From: Dyadobacter endophyticus
GTDB lineage: Bacteria; Bacteroidota; Bacteroidia; Cytophagales; Spirosomataceae
NCBI RefSeq assembly: GCF_014641595.1
Contig: NZ_BMIA01000001.1
Coordinates: forward strand, 1,054,001-1,118,000
Length of the DNA stretch: 64,000 nt
Direction of reading: 5' to 3'
A model generated the notes under the pieces. It saw only the letters and a list, made by a program, of their open reading frames with translations, searched no databases and was not told the DNA's origin. Every line of letters starts with the position of its first letter. Position 1 is the first letter of the stretch. A program made the translations under genes and the position numbers. This document shows, in pieces, positions 1 to 7,502 of this stretch.

Positions 1-2891
1 TTGAGGATGTCTGAGGTCATCAACCAGCCAATGATAAAAGCAGTTTTGCCAGATTCTGCAAGTGCCATAATACCTGCGACTCGCCGTTCCCCCCAAATTA
101 TTCGCAGCGCATTGATCCTTTTCTTTTTTATCCGTTTATCTCGTGCTTGAAGGTTAGTTTCTCCATCAATTATCTCGTCATAAGACTCGTCAACCCAATT
201 TTGTTTAAACAACCATTCATGACGACTAATGACATCGGTAGGCTCAAGGAGGGCGTACGCAGAGTTGGCAGCTTCCACCAGTTGAGTTGCGTTTTTCTTT
301 TTTATCCGAGCGATGCCCTTTGCCGACATAAGAGTAACTCTGATTCGTTCGCGAATGACTGCCTTGTCTCTATCGGACGCGCTCTTTCCCCAATCTTCAA
401 CAATCCGCCAAACCGATATTTGGCGATCTCGATCCAAAATGTGAATCCGGCAAATCAGATCGTCTACAGTTGACAGATTGTGTTTTGGCCAGTTCAAGCA
501 AATATCTGCAACAGTGCTGATGAAATTGTAAGCTTCCTCGTGAGATACTGGATCTCCATGACCCTGCCCATCGTTTCTCCACCTAGGTTTATAGCTATAA
601 GTGCCATAGCTAGGCTTATTGCTGAATTGCTCCACACAAAGAGACCAGCCAATCTCAGGATAAGCTTTAACTATGTTGCGCAAAACCTCAATTCGCTGGT
701 CCACATTCGCTGCCGTTTGAGGCATCCAAGCTCGGAAAATGGCACTAAGAGATGCGATAGGTGTATTAGCCCAGTTGTCTTCAATCTTAGTTTCTGACAG
801 CTTTGCTAATATTAATGCCGTCCGGTATATTGTTTCTGGTGACCAAGCCAAGCTTTCCAAGGCGCAAAGCAAACCAATTCTAGGGCACGAACTAAATATC
901 CCTGAGTCAACGGGGCGTAAAAGGGCAGTGCATGCGGAAGCGTTACTTCTTAAATCATGTTCAATCATTTTCAGGAATTGATCAGGCGAAGCTTCAGCAT
1001 AACTTGCTAAATCTAGGCCATGCATTTCAAGCGTTCGACTCGTCAATGGATCGCCAAGAAGCTTGCGCACTGTCTTTGCAACGAACTGCTCCACATCAAT
1101 TCCAAGCCTTCTTTGAAATAGATTGTTGCCATGTACTGCCAACAAAACCAGCGTTTCCGCTATTCCATTTCGCAGAGCTTTCGAGATCTCTCGCCTCTTG
1201 CTATAAATACCAAGGGCGAAGAGGTGTCCAGGTGGGTAGTCGATCGCTGGATCATCCTCGCTTAAGACAATTTCGGCAACAGTGAAGAAATTTGAAATCT
1301 CGTCCTTAGTGAGGCTGGTGCTTATAGCAAACAAAACGTCAATCTTTGATATCAGTCCCCTGTATTCACCCTCCGACCAAAGTGGGGTGTCATTAATCTG
1401 TGTAATTCGTTGGAAGGTTTTTTCCAGCTCGTTATATTGTTTCCTGTTAGCAAGAATTGATAACAATTCGCGATCACGTGCATTTGAGGAACTCCATGCT
1501 CCCGCAAATAGGTAGGGCACCATGCTTGACGCCATTTCGTCGTTCGATGCCCATTCGGGTCGCCGAATTTCTGGCACATTTGAAAGCCGACGACGCAATA
1601 CCGTCAGAGAACGGCCAGATTCTATCTCAAGCCTGTTGACTTTATCGTTATCAAACGCCATCTTTTCAAGAGCCTGACGAAATGTGACCGTGCTCACCGG
1701 CTCAAGAAGGATATGCGGTTCATCATGAATAGCATTTCGCGGGTAGACTATGATTGTGTGGATCGATTGCAGATACGGGCCAACTTCACGGGCAACTTCC
1801 CCGGGAGTGATAACTGCAATAAAGTCTGACGCCCCGTCTGCCATAACAGGTAATATGCCGGGTTTATCGAAGACGACTACCTTGTCCCTAAACCTAAAGA
1901 GGTCAGTATTTTCTGAAAACAAGCAACTAAGAAATCCCAAAGCTTCTTCTATTGAGTCAGCTTTCACAATTATTGGTTCACGAGGATCCTGTGTTAGAAT
2001 CTCAACTATTTTTTTTTTGAAGATATTCACCGAGTCATTGAAAAAATCTTCTACGAGCGACGGAGTAGAATGTTTTGCCCATTCGATCCAACATTTATCC
2101 AGAGACCTAGTTTTGCTTTCAGGACGCTTGGTCTCGTCCGCGAACCATGTCTGACCAGGAATCGATTGTGCGACCCACTGTTCGAGATCACTTGCGTCGT
2201 AAGCCCGAACGTTCCTCCAATGTGGACCATTTTTGTGATCATTTATCCACTTAACTTTCCCCTGCCATCGCCTTGGCGTCACGAATATGAATGTAGAATT
2301 TTGCCTTTCTTCAATTTCGATAAGCCGAACGCTCTTTTCGTAATCCTTTTTAGCTTTCACATTCGGATCTTCGTTGCAACCAAACTCCCAATACGAATTG
2401 CCTTTGGGGATCCATTGAGTTTCTTCCCGGGCAATAACCAATCCATCCGGGCCTGGCCGTTCGGAATCGTCATTTCCTGGAAAATCGACGTGAGTGAGAC
2501 CACTACCTGTCGAGTTTACAAGCGTGCGCAAAAACACAGCTAGCCTGAAGCGAGCAACAATTCGAGATGCCCAAACGTCAATTTCGCTAGAGGTAATATC
2601 AAGAAAGCGTGGTACATATCGCTTCACTGTCGCCGATACGTTGGTTTCCGTTGCCTCTTGCGCATCGATGTGTACCTGCAGTTCAAGGAGATACTTTGCC
2701 GGCAGGTTAAAGACTCTTTCAATACGAGAAGCCATTTCGGTCGAAAGACTCGCTTTTCCGTTTAAAAAATTCGACAATGCGGGACGACCTACTCCAAGTA
2801 ACTTGGCTGTAGCCGACACTGACAGGCCGCGAGGGATCAGAATTTCTTTCCTGACATATTCGCCTGGGCTAAGTAATTGTGCTGAGTTCAT
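1..2891 (-). CDS. Large HigA-type HTH / PD-(D/E)XK nuclease-like fusion protein (3' end outside window)
   Basis: An uninterrupted minus-strand reading frame starts at ATG 2889-2891 and runs off the left edge after 963 codons. Residues 1-75 form a HigA-type Xre helix-turn-helix (SPGEYVRKEIL, then LGVGRPALSNFLNGKASLS). Residues 135-215 resemble a PD-(D/E)XK nuclease core: PGPDG with D149, WEFG with E169, a basic KAKKDY stretch and the strand FIFVTPRRW. The usual ExK lysine is replaced by glycine, so activity is uncertain. Residues 290-480 look like a degenerate STAND/NTPase-like segment (KVVVFDKPG, TIIVYPRNA, SGRSLTVLRRRL), followed by a long helical region. Near residue 943-950, ALAESGKT fits the loose P-loop pattern, possibly by chance. 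No separate toxin gene is visible. A self-regulated anti-phage or stress effector is my inference; I cannot name the family. The existence of the gene is well supported, its role is not. Confidence 0.8.
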   Translation of the reverse strand, partial: MNSAQLLSPGEYVRKEILIPRGLSVSATAKLLGVGRPALSNFLNGKASLSTEMASRIERVFNLPAKYLLELQVHIDAQEATETNVSATVKRYVPRFLDITSSEIDVWASRIVARFRLAVFLRTLVNSTGSGLTHVDFPGNDDSERPGPDGLVIAREETQWIPKGNSYWEFGCNEDPNVKAKKDYEKSVRLIEIEERQNSTFIFVTPRRWQGKVKWINDHKNGPHWRNVRAYDASDLEQWVAQSIPGQTWFADETKRPESKTRSLDKCWIEWAKHSTPSLVEDFFNDSVNIFKKKIVEILTQDPREPIIVKADSIEEALGFLSCLFSENTDLFRFRDKVVVFDKPGILPVMADGASDFIAVITPGEVAREVGPYLQSIHTIIVYPRNAIHDEPHILLEPVSTVTFRQALEKMAFDNDKVNRLEIESGRSLTVLRRRLSNVPEIRRPEWASNDEMASSMVPYLFAGAWSSSNARDRELLSILANRKQYNELEKTFQRITQINDTPLWSEGEYRGLISKIDVLFAISTSLTKDEISNFFTVAEIVLSEDDPAIDYPPGHLFALGIYSKRREISKALRNGIAETLVLLAVHGNNLFQRRLGIDVEQFVAKTVRKLLGDPLTSRTLEMHGLDLASYAEASPDQFLKMIEHDLRSNASACTALLRPVDSGIFSSCPRIGLLCALESLAWSPETIYRTALILAKLSETKIEDNWANTPIASLSAIFRAWMPQTAANVDQRIEVLRNIVKAYPEIGWSLCVEQFSNKPSYGTYSYKPRWRNDGQGHGDPVSHEEAYNFISTVADICLNWPKHNLSTVDDLICRIHILDRDRQISVWRIVEDWGKSASDRDKAVIRERIRVTLMSAKGIARIKKKNATQLVEAANSAYALLEPTDVISRHEWLFKQNWVDESYDEIIDGETNLQARDKRIKKKRINALRIIWGERRVAGIMALAESGKTAFIIGWLMTSDIL

Positions 2892-2897
2892 GCATCA

Positions 2898-2933
2898 AAA
2901 CTTGTATTGTGTAGCGTTACACAATACAAGTTT
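2898..2933. promoter_or_regulatory. Perfect palindrome, probable autoregulatory operator of the HigA-type fusion gene
   Basis: AAACTTGTATTGTGTA (2898-2913) is followed after the 4-nt spacer GCGT by its exact reverse complement (2918-2933). It lies 6 nt upstream of the start codon at 2891. HigA-family regulators bind such palindromes at their own promoters, so autorepression is likely. Because the symmetry reaches almost to the start codon, a hairpin in the transcript that hides the ribosome site is also possible. Confidence 0.75.
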
Positions 2934-3584
2934 AGCAAATGTTCCTACATGAGCAAATATTTATATGATATTTTGGAGTTTTAGCTGACCAATAAAGGTT
3001 TTCTGGTTATATCTAAGACAGTCTCGGACTGAATGCTTAAAGTATAAGATGAAGTTTATGAGGGCTTTGGCGCAAATCCGCAACGACCTTATAGCGGGGC
3101 AGTCGGCGGAGTGTATTTGTTCGGAGCTAAATTGGAAATAATGAATTTTGCAGAAATTATTGACAACAAGCTAGAATGATCTAACGGAACCCATTGCCCA
3201 TAGCTTCGAAATTATCGTGGGAAAATTAGACGGGGTCCTAGGACTTTTTGTTCAAAGCCATTTCACGCGAGAAATTCAATATAGCGTTAATAAGTGTCCC
3301 TTGCAAGTGGGACCCAACACCTGAGTCCTTGCCAAATGGAAAGCTTTTTGGGCTCCGCTTACGAAGGATAGACATGAAAATCAGGAGCCAAGTTGACAAG
3401 TTGGTGGATAGCCTGTTATCTTTGAAGTAGAGAAATCTATCAAATTTCTCCAAAATTGATCATTTCATCTGGTAACCTATCCGGTAACCTGGAAATTGAA
3501 ATCAAAAATATTGCTGCTCCTGAGACAGTTAGGCGATAAAAATGATTCCAGCGGGATCACGAGAAGCAATAACAAAAAGCATCA
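2934..3584. other. AT-rich gap without a recognisable intact gene
   Basis: About 650 bases without a convincing gene. The plus strand has short frames with ATG starts (30 codons from about 3051, 12 codons from about 3141, and a 60-codon frame ending at 3430 in IRSQVDKLVDSLLSLK). They have no recognised family and may be debris of a decayed gene. The end near 3541-3566 (TTCCAGCGGGATCACGAG) resembles the 3' part of a tRNA or an integrase attachment core, but no tRNA can be folded and no second copy was seen. Confidence 0.4.
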
Positions 3585-3625
3585 AAAGCCTGCAAATCAA
3601 CAGATTAGCAGGCTTTTTTTGTTTT
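3585..3625 (+). terminator. Rho-independent terminator
   Basis: AAAGCCTGC (3585-3593) pairs perfectly with GCAGGCTTT (3608-3616) across a 14-nt loop and is followed by a T-rich tract to about 3625. It lies about 190 bases upstream of the recombinase gene. No gene clearly ends just before it, so it may have terminated a transcript from a vanished gene or an attachment-site RNA. Confidence 0.75.
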
Positions 3626-3815
3626 TCGAATTATGCCAAAATATTCAATTTTCTACAAATTTTTGGTGAGTGATTCGCTGAGTTCAAAGATCTGCAAATT
3701 TTACTCACCAGAATCGCTACAACTGATTGTATCACAACCTGTTTACGGCGTAAACATCTTGTGCTGACTAGGCTTGCAAGACTACTTTTGTTCAACTTTT
3801 TAACCTGAAAAAGGT

Positions 3816-5060
3816 ATGAAAACAAAGATCAGTCTGCCTTTCTATTTGAAGAAGCCGAAGAATTATCAAAAAGGGCCGGTGCCGATTTACTTACGGATTA
3901 CGGTTGAAAGTAGAAGAGCAGAATTTACGACCGGCCGAGAATGCGAGCCTGGTCGGTCGAATGCATTCGCAGGAAGAGTCACCGGAGCTAAGGAGGCTGT
4001 TAAGTCGGTTAATGCTTATCTCGGCAACCTTGAACAGCAATTATTAGATGCACAAGCTGCATTGGTTCGCGACAATGCTTTGATAACAGCGGAAACAATC
4101 AAAAACAAATTTCTAGGCATTGGCCCGAAGCAGCGTTTTCTAATGGCAGTGATCGCTGATCATAATGAGCGTATGAAAGCATTGGTCGGCCAGGAATATG
4201 CGATAGGCACATTCCACCGCTACAAGGTTCTTGAACGCCACACGGCGGCATTTTTAAAGAGTAATTACAGCACGATCGATTTTGACATCAGCCGCATAGA
4301 TTTTGCTTTCATAGCAGATTACGAGTTCTATCTCCGCTCTGTCCGCAAGATGGGCAACAATGCTGTGGTGAAGCACATGAAAATGTTCCGCAAGATTGTC
4401 AATATCTGCCTGAGCAACGGCTGGATGAATCTTGACCCGTATCTAAACTTTAAAGGCAAATTCAAGAAAGTCGATAAGGCCATTCTTACCAGAGCAGAAC
4501 TGGACTTAATGGCGAGCAAAGACTTCGCTAGTGACCGACTCACCCAAGTGCGGGATACGTTTCTCTTTTGTTGTTTCACCGGCCTGGCTTACTCCGATGT
4601 CCAGAAGCTCGAAAAAAGCCAAATAGCACGAGGGATTGATGGTGAGCAGTGGATTTTCAGCCAGCGGACGAAAACGAATGTCAAGCCTCACATCCCGCTG
4701 TTGCCGGAAACCCTTCAAATTATTGATAGATACAAAGATCATCCGCTTTGTGAATCGCGCGGGCTCTTATTACCTGTGCCGAGTAACCAGAAGATGAATG
4801 ATTACTTGAAAGAAATTGCAGTGATCTGCGGGATTGAAAAGATGCTCACCTCACACGTGGCCAGGCATACGTTCGCAACTACCGTGACGCCGCAAAATGG
4901 CGTTCCGATTGAAAGCGTCTCTAAAATGCTTGGACATACAAACATTCGCACGACGCAGATTTATGCGAAAATCTTGGATACGAAGGTTAGTGAAGACATG
5001 CAGGCTTTGAAAGGGCGGCTTTCAAAGAGGTATGGCACGGAAGGTCAAAACTCATGGTAG
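3816..5060 (+). CDS. Site-specific tyrosine recombinase (Bacteroidota phage/ICE-type integrase)
   Basis: The product has 414 residues, typical of Bacteroidota integrases. Residues 1-95 match the arm-type DNA-binding domain (LPFYLKKPKNYQKGPVPIYLRI). Residues 105-210 form the SAM-like core-binding domain. Residues 225-395 form the catalytic domain, with HVARHTF (H347, R350), LGHTN (H374) and the tyrosine nucleophile Y383 in TTQIYAK; K286 is the likely beta-hairpin lysine. Box I reads GLAYSDV, so the usual first catalytic arginine is alanine (A258). IntDOT of CTnDOT also lacks this arginine, so the enzyme is probably active. Start ATG 3816 gives a complete N-terminus. It marks an integrated element, and the small genes and repeats downstream may be its cargo. 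Confidence 0.95.
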   Translation: MKTKISLPFYLKKPKNYQKGPVPIYLRITVESRRAEFTTGRECEPGRSNAFAGRVTGAKEAVKSVNAYLGNLEQQLLDAQAALVRDNALITAETIKNKFLGIGPKQRFLMAVIADHNERMKALVGQEYAIGTFHRYKVLERHTAAFLKSNYSTIDFDISRIDFAFIADYEFYLRSVRKMGNNAVVKHMKMFRKIVNICLSNGWMNLDPYLNFKGKFKKVDKAILTRAELDLMASKDFASDRLTQVRDTFLFCCFTGLAYSDVQKLEKSQIARGIDGEQWIFSQRTKTNVKPHIPLLPETLQIIDRYKDHPLCESRGLLLPVPSNQKMNDYLKEIAVICGIEKMLTSHVARHTFATTVTPQNGVPIESVSKMLGHTNIRTTQIYAKILDTKVSEDMQALKGRLSKRYGTEGQNSW

Positions 5061-5126
5061 TCAATCAAATTTGACATAATTATGGAAGCTAGGCGCATTA
5101 GACTCTACTGACATAGCAATTGATGA

Positions 5127-5666
5127 TTATCGTCGTTCTAACGGTTTCCAATCGCCCTTCTTGAAAAATACGTTGCCGAATTTTGGTGAAGTAAATACCA
5201 AATAAAAGTTCCATATCCCACGATATGTGGTAGGGTTATCTATCACGATGTGATGAGTAGGCGCAGCCATGACAATATTCAGCCGCTTGGAATGGTACGG
5301 GGCAGTCATATCGACAGCTCCTCGATATGTCTTTGTGATTTTTTCTCCATCCGTTACGTGGAAGAAAATGGAATCATTGCTTTTTATCTCAAATCGAAAA
5401 TTGTTGTATTGCCAATCGGCTTGCTTGCCTGGAAAATAATCTCGGTTAACGATATAGCTACCATAGTAGTCGTTTTTATTCAATACTATCTTCGAGGTGA
5501 GTGCTTGGACAACCGTAGAAAGTAACGCAATGCCCAATATCCCAACCCAACCCAACGCACTGGCAATCAGCAATAACCTTCTTTTTGTTAATAGCCAAAT
5601 GATTACACTAACGACAGTGAAAGGAAGAAGGACAAAAACGACAAATAGATTAAAGCCAAATCCCAT
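5127..5666 (-). CDS. Hypothetical membrane-anchored protein
   Basis: This is a 179-residue protein of unknown family. Residues 5-25 and about 31-56 are two hydrophobic membrane segments separated by the basic TKRRL turn. The remaining 120 residues form a soluble domain (YYGSYIVNRDYFPGKQADWQYNNFRFEI) rich in beta-type residues, ending in FFKKGDWKPLERR. The start is ATG at 5664-5666. It is convergent with the recombinase, 66 bases from that gene's end, and followed on its upstream side by the first structured repeat. This arrangement suggests a gene cassette of the island. An immunity or membrane-stress function is possible, but the sequence does not show it. Confidence 0.7.
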   Translation of the reverse strand: MGFGFNLFVVFVLLPFTVVSVIIWLLTKRRLLLIASALGWVGILGIALLSTVVQALTSKIVLNKNDYYGSYIVNRDYFPGKQADWQYNNFRFEIKSNDSIFFHVTDGEKITKTYRGAVDMTAPYHSKRLNIVMAAPTHHIVIDNPTTYRGIWNFYLVFTSPKFGNVFFKKGDWKPLERR

Positions 5667-5798
5667 CTAAGACCAAATTGTTTTCTGAGCTGGCAATATG
5701 CTATTGTCGGCTGGATTTTCAACAAAATATCAATTCAGATTGCACAACTTATTAAGCACCCTACGAATTGTGGCTGACTGGGGCATTTCCAAGACATT

Positions 5799-5959
5799 GA
5801 TTGCCTCTTACCCGCAATCGGCAAGATGTCAGATTGGTGTCACAATCTCATCTTGCCGCCTAAACGCTCCGAAGTCGCTGGCGGGAGAATTTTATAGAAA
5901 TTCCAGTCTCTTGAAAATGATCGCCGACAGCCGAACTAAACAGGTGGGTTAATTGCAAA
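5799..5959. repeat. Hairpin-forming intergenic repeat, copy A
   Basis: This element shares its start (GATTGCCTCTTACCCGCAAT), middle (CGCTCC.AAGTCG and GGCGGGAGA.TTTTAT) and end (GTTAATTGCAA) with copy B at 6263-6402. CGGCAAGATG (5819-5828) pairs perfectly with CATCTTGCCG (5849-5858), and inside it AGATTG (5831-5836) pairs with CAATCT (5843-5848). CCCGC before and GCGGG after the hairpin could form an outer stem. The fold is conserved between copies while the stem sequences differ, which points to a structural recombination site or structured RNA. Confidence 0.75.
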
Positions 5960-6043
5960 GTCCTAGATAGAAATAAACAGACACTTGATGGCGGCCGACA
6001 CTGACGAATTTACGTATATTAACGCCCGTCGATGGGTCAATGA

Positions 6044-6256
6044 AGACCCGCGGCGAGGATCGACTTAGTCAGAGCTTGGGTTGACAAGAATCACAACGAA
6101 CATAAATTAGGCTGGGGCAACGTATTCACTAACCTTGAGACGGCTTTGGAATACAAAACCAGGTTCTTTTCGCATTTAAATGATATTAAGATATTTGCTC
6201 TGTATTTTAATATGACAATTTCGAGTGGCGCTTCATTTGTCATGCCCTCTATGTAA
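6044..6256 (+). pseudogene. Orphan coding remnant between two structured repeats
   Basis: A plus-strand frame of 70 codons without an in-frame ATG near its start follows a TGA at 6041 and ends at TAA 6254-6256. It reads like real protein (LVRAWVDKNHNEHKLGWGN, then ETALEYKTRFFSHLND). A different frame just upstream also has protein-like character (TDEFTYINARRWVNED), as if a frameshift near 6041-6065 had split one gene. It lies exactly between the two repeat copies, as expected for a decayed cassette. The family is not recognised. Confidence 0.4.
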
Positions 6257-6262
6257 AGCTAC

Positions 6263-6402
6263 GATTGCCTCTTACCCGCAATCGGCTGGATGTACAATTG
6301 TCGGACAATTGAATCTGGCCGCCCATTCGCTCCAAAGTCGTGGCGGGAGAGTTTTATGATTTTTCCTATCTTTGAGCTGCTTGCCAGCCAGTTAATTGCA
6401 AG
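6263..6402. repeat. Hairpin-forming intergenic repeat, copy B
   Basis: Second copy of the element at 5799-5959, in the same orientation, with matching ends. CGGCTGGAT (6283-6291) pairs along its length with ATCTGGCCG (6313-6321), including two G-T wobbles, and the inner CAATTG (6295-6300) pairs with CAATTG (6306-6311). These stem bases differ from copy A but pairing is kept. GGCGGGAGAG after the hairpin can pair with CTCTTACCCGC before it. Confidence 0.75.
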
Positions 6403-6441
6403 TTGAGAGGCCGTTTAGAGTTTAGAAGATGCTGAAATGTG

Positions 6442-6636
6442 TTAGGCACATATTTTGGAGATTTCAGTCCACTTAATAGTAGTTACAGAGCTTTCGTAAT
6501 GTATTCTAAAACCTTCTGAGTCAAAACCATCTACCCGAATGATTCTTGGTGGACTACCATGCAAAGAATGCCAATTCATCTTTGCCCAATCGCTAATTCT
6601 GCCAATTCGAGGAGACAGTCGAGCCAACCACGTCAT
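6442..6636 (-). CDS. Small hypothetical protein, possibly truncated
   Basis: The frame from ATG 6634-6636 encodes 64 residues (MTWLARLSPRIGRISDWAKM, later FDSEGFRIHY, then TTIKWTEISKICA); a TTG seven codons upstream is an alternative start. The pattern of a glycine-rich strand followed by IKWTEI resembles small immunity-type proteins, which usually continue after such a motif, so the TAA after KICA may truncate it. It lies 30 bases downstream of the lipoprotein gene on the same strand, so co-transcription is likely. Function is unknown. Confidence 0.4.
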   Translation of the reverse strand: MTWLARLSPRIGRISDWAKMNWHSLHGSPPRIIRVDGFDSEGFRIHYESSVTTIKWTEISKICA

Positions 6637-6666
6637 CGTATATAAATTATGGTTCAATATCTCAAT

Positions 6667-7020
6667 TTACAGTTTTTTGATATCAGTAAGCTCGATTTTT
6701 CCGCCCTCGTAGGGAAGTTCCAGCTCTGGATTAGGGCCGAAACAATGCTTTTTAAGATTGGCAGAAATACGGTAATTCCAGGTATTTTCTTCTTTACTAA
6801 TCTCCCAAGTAGTATCTAACTCACACGGGTATAGGCGCAGAAAGCCCGCCATGCTATCTGGAACCACGAAGACCCCTTCACCGACATATCTGGCTTGTAC
6901 ATTTTCAAAAATACGGCGTGTTGAGCCGTTGCACCCACAGTCCTGATCTTCTTTTGAACATGATGACCCAAAAGAAAGTAAAAAGAAACTGTAACATGAA
7001 GCCTTGAGAATGAAATGCAT
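6667..7020 (-). CDS. Small hypothetical lipoprotein
   Basis: The start ATG 7018-7020 was chosen because it gives a proper lipoprotein signal: a hydrophobic stretch ending in the lipobox SFGSSC, followed by KEDQDCGCNG. A longer reading upstream would place about 55 unrelated residues before the signal. The mature part, about 95 residues, is beta-rich (FENVQARYVGEGVFVV, LELPYEGGKIEL) with several cysteines. It is probably tethered to the cell envelope. Its family is not recognised. It belongs to the AT-rich island and is followed by the small gene at 6442-6636. Confidence 0.65.
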   Translation of the reverse strand: MHFILKASCYSFFLLSFGSSCSKEDQDCGCNGSTRRIFENVQARYVGEGVFVVPDSMAGFLRLYPCELDTTWEISKEENTWNYRISANLKKHCFGPNPELELPYEGGKIELTDIKKL

Positions 7021-7502
7021 ATATTTTTTGCCAATAGTTACATTTGAAGACCCAATTGCCCGAAAAACAGTTGGAGTTATTAACAAAATAGCCCTTATGC
7101 ACGAACAATTAAGATCTTCGCCTAAACATAGACCATCCCTATAAGTGATCCCCGGCAAAATTTCCCAATTGAAGCAAAATATCAACTCCTCGTATGCAGA
7201 GCATGCCTGAATTACCTCAATTTGGTAGAAGCGAAGAAAAATTGAGGGATAACGATGTATTCAAAGCTCGGCTAAGTTCATAACTTGCAATCCGTCAAGA
7301 AACCAGTCATATACGAGATCACCACAACAGCTAGTGAGTAGAGCGGAAGAAATCCTAAACCAATTAGATAAGTGCAACGCTGACTACGTCTTTCCAATGT
7401 TAGACAACTGATACATCTATCCGGCACTGCGCCTAACTTCGCATTGCCGAGGAAGCCACGCAATTTTTCAAGGCCTCCCTAAGTTACTGAGAATAAACTC
7501 CC
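7021..7502. other. Gap at the right end of the AT-rich island
   Basis: About 480 bases with no supported gene. CCTCAATTT (7215-7223) and AAATTGAGG (7239-7247) form a 9-bp hairpin. A minus-strand frame at 7278-7463 with one hydrophobic segment has only a TTG start and no recognised relatives, so I did not call it. The composition change to the denser chromosome occurs here, so an element boundary may lie in this stretch. Confidence 0.4.

Noticed and set aside
1..100. Walker A motif ALAESGKT near residue 943 of the giant protein as proof of an ATPase
   Set aside because: It fits only the loose [AG]x4GK[ST] pattern and the following Walker B region lies outside the window.
147..2952. Several plus-strand open frames of 60-157 codons across the left end
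   Set aside because: They lie opposite one continuous minus-strand frame of 963 codons with clear domains; the plus frames show no protein-like composition.
3238..3453. Overlapping 60- and 71-codon frames on both strands
   Set aside because: Neither has a recognised family or convincing start context; treated as part of a non-coding or decayed gap.
5799..6402. Structured repeats as true integron attC sites
   Set aside because: The conserved attC end boxes (RYYYAAC and GTTRRRY) are not present in both copies, so I describe them only as integron-like.
7278..7463. 61-codon minus-strand frame with one hydrophobic segment
   Set aside because: It starts with TTG, has no recognisable family and lies at a probable element boundary.
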